Below are positions 61,863-64,000 of a DNA stretch of 64,000 nt, in pieces (the first letter of the stretch is position 1; the number at the start of each line of letters is the position of its first letter). Source of the stretch: Caprimulgus europaeus (lineage: Eukaryota; Chordata; Aves; Caprimulgiformes; Caprimulgidae); assembly GCA_907165065.1 (NCBI GenBank), contig OU015541.1:16783501-16847500 (forward strand), given 5' to 3'. The translations under genes and the position numbers were made by a program. The notes under the pieces were generated by a model. It saw only the letters and a program-made list of their open reading frames with translations. It was not told where the DNA came from and did no database searches.

Positions 61863-64000
61863 CCTTAAAATACAGAAACATCCACTGATGATGCCCTCAC
61901 TAAAGGAGGCAGGACCAAAGGCTGTGGCTGGTCCCACCTTTCCTTCACCGTCCTTTAACAGCCCCACCCACCTTACTGTCTAAAAATGCTAATGCATGCT
62001 TCCATGCTGGGGTGAGTACCACTCCGAAACTGGAAAGATTCATCACTGGCAAACACTCCAAATGAAAAAAGACGGAAATCTGTGGCTAGTCCTCACCTCC
62101 ACTCGGCTGCCATTTCACAGCCCCACCCACACTGGGGCTCAGCTTTTGTGTAAGCAGCTAAATGTGGTAGTGCCTGCTCCTACACCAGGGCGAGCACCCA
62201 TCTGAAAATGGAAACGTCTGCCTCTGTCAACCGTCCCTAAAAAGCCGTCTGTGGCCATCACCTCCCCTTGGTCACCTTTTCACAGCCCAAACCACACTGG
62301 TGTTCCACCTGTGTCTAACTGCCTAAACCACACTGAGCTCACCTCAAAACTGGAAACGTTCACTGTTGGCTCCCTCCCTAGAAGAGCCAGGATTAAAAGC
62401 TGTGTCTGGTTCTCACCTCCCCTTGGCCACCCTTTCAGAGCCCCACTCACACTGGGGCTCTGCGCTTGCCAAACCACCGAAAAGTGCCAATACGTGTTAC
62501 CTCGCCTCGCACACACCTCTGAAATCGGACATGGCCGCCTGAGGCACCCTCTGTAAAGGAACCAGAACTGAACCTTGTGACTGGCTCTCACCTCCTCTTG
62601 GCCGCCCTTTCACTGCCCCACCCACGCTGGGGTTCCACCCTTGCTTAGCTGCCTAGAAGGGCTCATGCATGGTCTGATGCTGCTCTGCACACACCTTAAA
62701 GAATGTGAACACCTACTGCTTATGCCCTCCCTAAAAGAACCAGGACTGAAAGCTGTAGATGGTCCTTACTGCCCCTTGGCCAGCCTTTCACAGTTCCACA
62801 CACAGAGAGGCTTCACCCTTGCCCAACCATCTCAAAGGCACAATGCTTGCTCCGAGCACCTAATAGTGCTAGTGTGTGCTCCCACGCTGGGGCTCAGCAT
62901 GCCTCTGAAATCTGAAACATTGGCTGCTGGCTTCTACACCAAAGGAGTCAGGACTGAAAACTGATGCTGGAACTTTTCTCCCCCTGGCTGCCCTTTCATA
63001 GCCCCATACGCCTTTGTACCTTGCCTCACTGGGCAACTGACTGTGTGCATTCTACTGAGGGGCTGCTGACCCCTACACTAAAAGACTTAGGATTGAAAGA
63101 TGTTGCTGGACCTTCTTTCTGCTCTCTCACAAGAGTATAAGCAAGCCTCTGAAAATGAAAATGTCTGTTGATAGCTTCCACACCAAGGAGCCAGGCCTGA
63201 AAGCTGTTGCTGTCCCTCCCCTCACCCTTGCAACTGTTTCACAGCCACATATACAGTAGGATTATGCACTTTTCCTGACTGGCCAATTCACCCAGTGCGT
63301 TCTGAGAAGGAGCTGAGCGCACTTCTGAAATTGTAAATGTCTGCTGCTGCCTCCCACACCAAAGGAGAAAGGCTTGAAACTTTTTGCTGGACTTTTTGTC
63401 CACCTGGCCATCATTTCATAGCATCTTAGATACTGGGCTTTTGTACCTCGCCTGCCTCACCAACTGAACGTGTGTGTCTTCAAGATGGGGCTGAGAGTGC
63501 CTCTGAAATTGGAAAAGTCTGCTGCTGACTACCATGCCAAAGGAGTCAAGCCTGAAAATTGTTGCTGTTCCTTCTCTCTGCCTGCCCACCCGTTCATAAT
63601 CTTAAAATGAGCTTTCAGACTTGCCAGATTGCCCTAGACCATGACAATTCTATCACAAGGTGTTGAGAGTGTCTACAAAACTGGAAATGTCTGCTGCTGG
63701 CTCCCACACCAGAGGAGCCAGTACTGAAAGCTGTTGCTGGACCTTTTCTCTGTCTGACCACCCTTTCATAGCCACATACACATTAGACCTTTCTACCTTG
63801 CCTGACTTGCCAATAGACTTTGTTCATTCTCATGAGTGGCTGAGCACTCCTCCAAAATTGGCAATCTCTGCTGTTGGATCCTACACAAAAAACCATAGTC
63901 CTGAAAGCTCTTGCTGGATCTTTTCTCCCCCCAACTGCCCTTTCATAACCATACTTGATACCTTGCCTGGGTCACTAGGAGATTTTTTCTCATCAGGGGC
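61863..64000. repeat. Satellite array, about 175-bp monomer, continues past the window
   Basis: About 12-14 degenerate tandem monomers. The block 'gaaa(t/c)gtctgctgctg(g)ctcc(c)acacc' recurs near 61,875, 62,033, 62,211, 62,352, 62,521, 62,701, 62,913, 63,149, 63,333, 63,509, 63,682 and 63,859. Spacing is mostly 158-180 bp, with a few indels. Other shared marks are 'ctgaaagctgt(t)gctgg', 'ccaccctttcatagcc' and 'ccttgcctgact(g)cc'. The right half is more regular (173-184 bp). No gene in it is supported. Confidence 0.85.

Noticed and set aside
61863..64000. Tandem repeat considered as a CRISPR-like array
   Set aside because: The units are 158-180 bp, degenerate along their whole length and without a repeat/spacer structure. 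The host is a bird, so this is a eukaryotic satellite.

Overview
The window is avian genomic DNA. The repeats are of bird type: CR1 LINE 3' ends carrying 'atagaatca' motifs, and bird-type ERV LTRs. The genes have vertebrate GT-AG exon structure. No species can be named from the sequence alone; a neoavian or passerine bird is plausible from the LTR types.

Layout. (1) 0.5-24.8 kb holds an apparently intact L3MBTL1 gene on the + strand. It has 21 coding exons (ATG 3274, stop 20536) that splice in frame to 840 codons, with an FCS zinc finger, three MBT repeats, a CCHHC zinc finger and a C-terminal SAM domain. A candidate long 3' UTR ends at a poly(A) signal near 24,826. (2) 24.9-30.1 kb holds a 22-G tract, a GC-box minisatellite and, on the - strand, a broken leukocyte-receptor-type Ig-like gene (25,150-27,753). 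One of its Ig exons is split by a solo LTR and another has a frameshifting length. (3) 31.1-45.2 kb holds an intact sacsin-like gene on the + strand: 7 exons, 3,974 codons, a 10.1-kb last exon, three sacsin repeats and a C-terminal HEPN domain, with an ETS/IRF-composite-like motif upstream. (4) 45.5-64 kb is a repeat-dense block. It contains two bird LTRs with internal 39-bp minisatellites, gamma-type ERV pol remnants on both strands, CR1 fragments, a large inverted duplication (arms about 2.6-2.9 kb) containing two Charlie-like hAT transposons, and a degenerate satellite with a monomer of about 175 bp. The satellite is split by an ERV and runs off the right edge.

How it fits together. L3MBTL1 encodes a Polycomb-type chromatin reader that binds methyl-lysine. 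The Ig-receptor remnant and the sacsin-like gene form a different neighbourhood, perhaps immune-associated; that link is inference from the receptor family and the upstream motif. The strongest structural signals are the inverted duplication with mismatched hAT flanks, the LTR that splits an Ig exon, two near-identical LTRs that both have GATC duplications and bracket L3MBTL1, and the satellite array.
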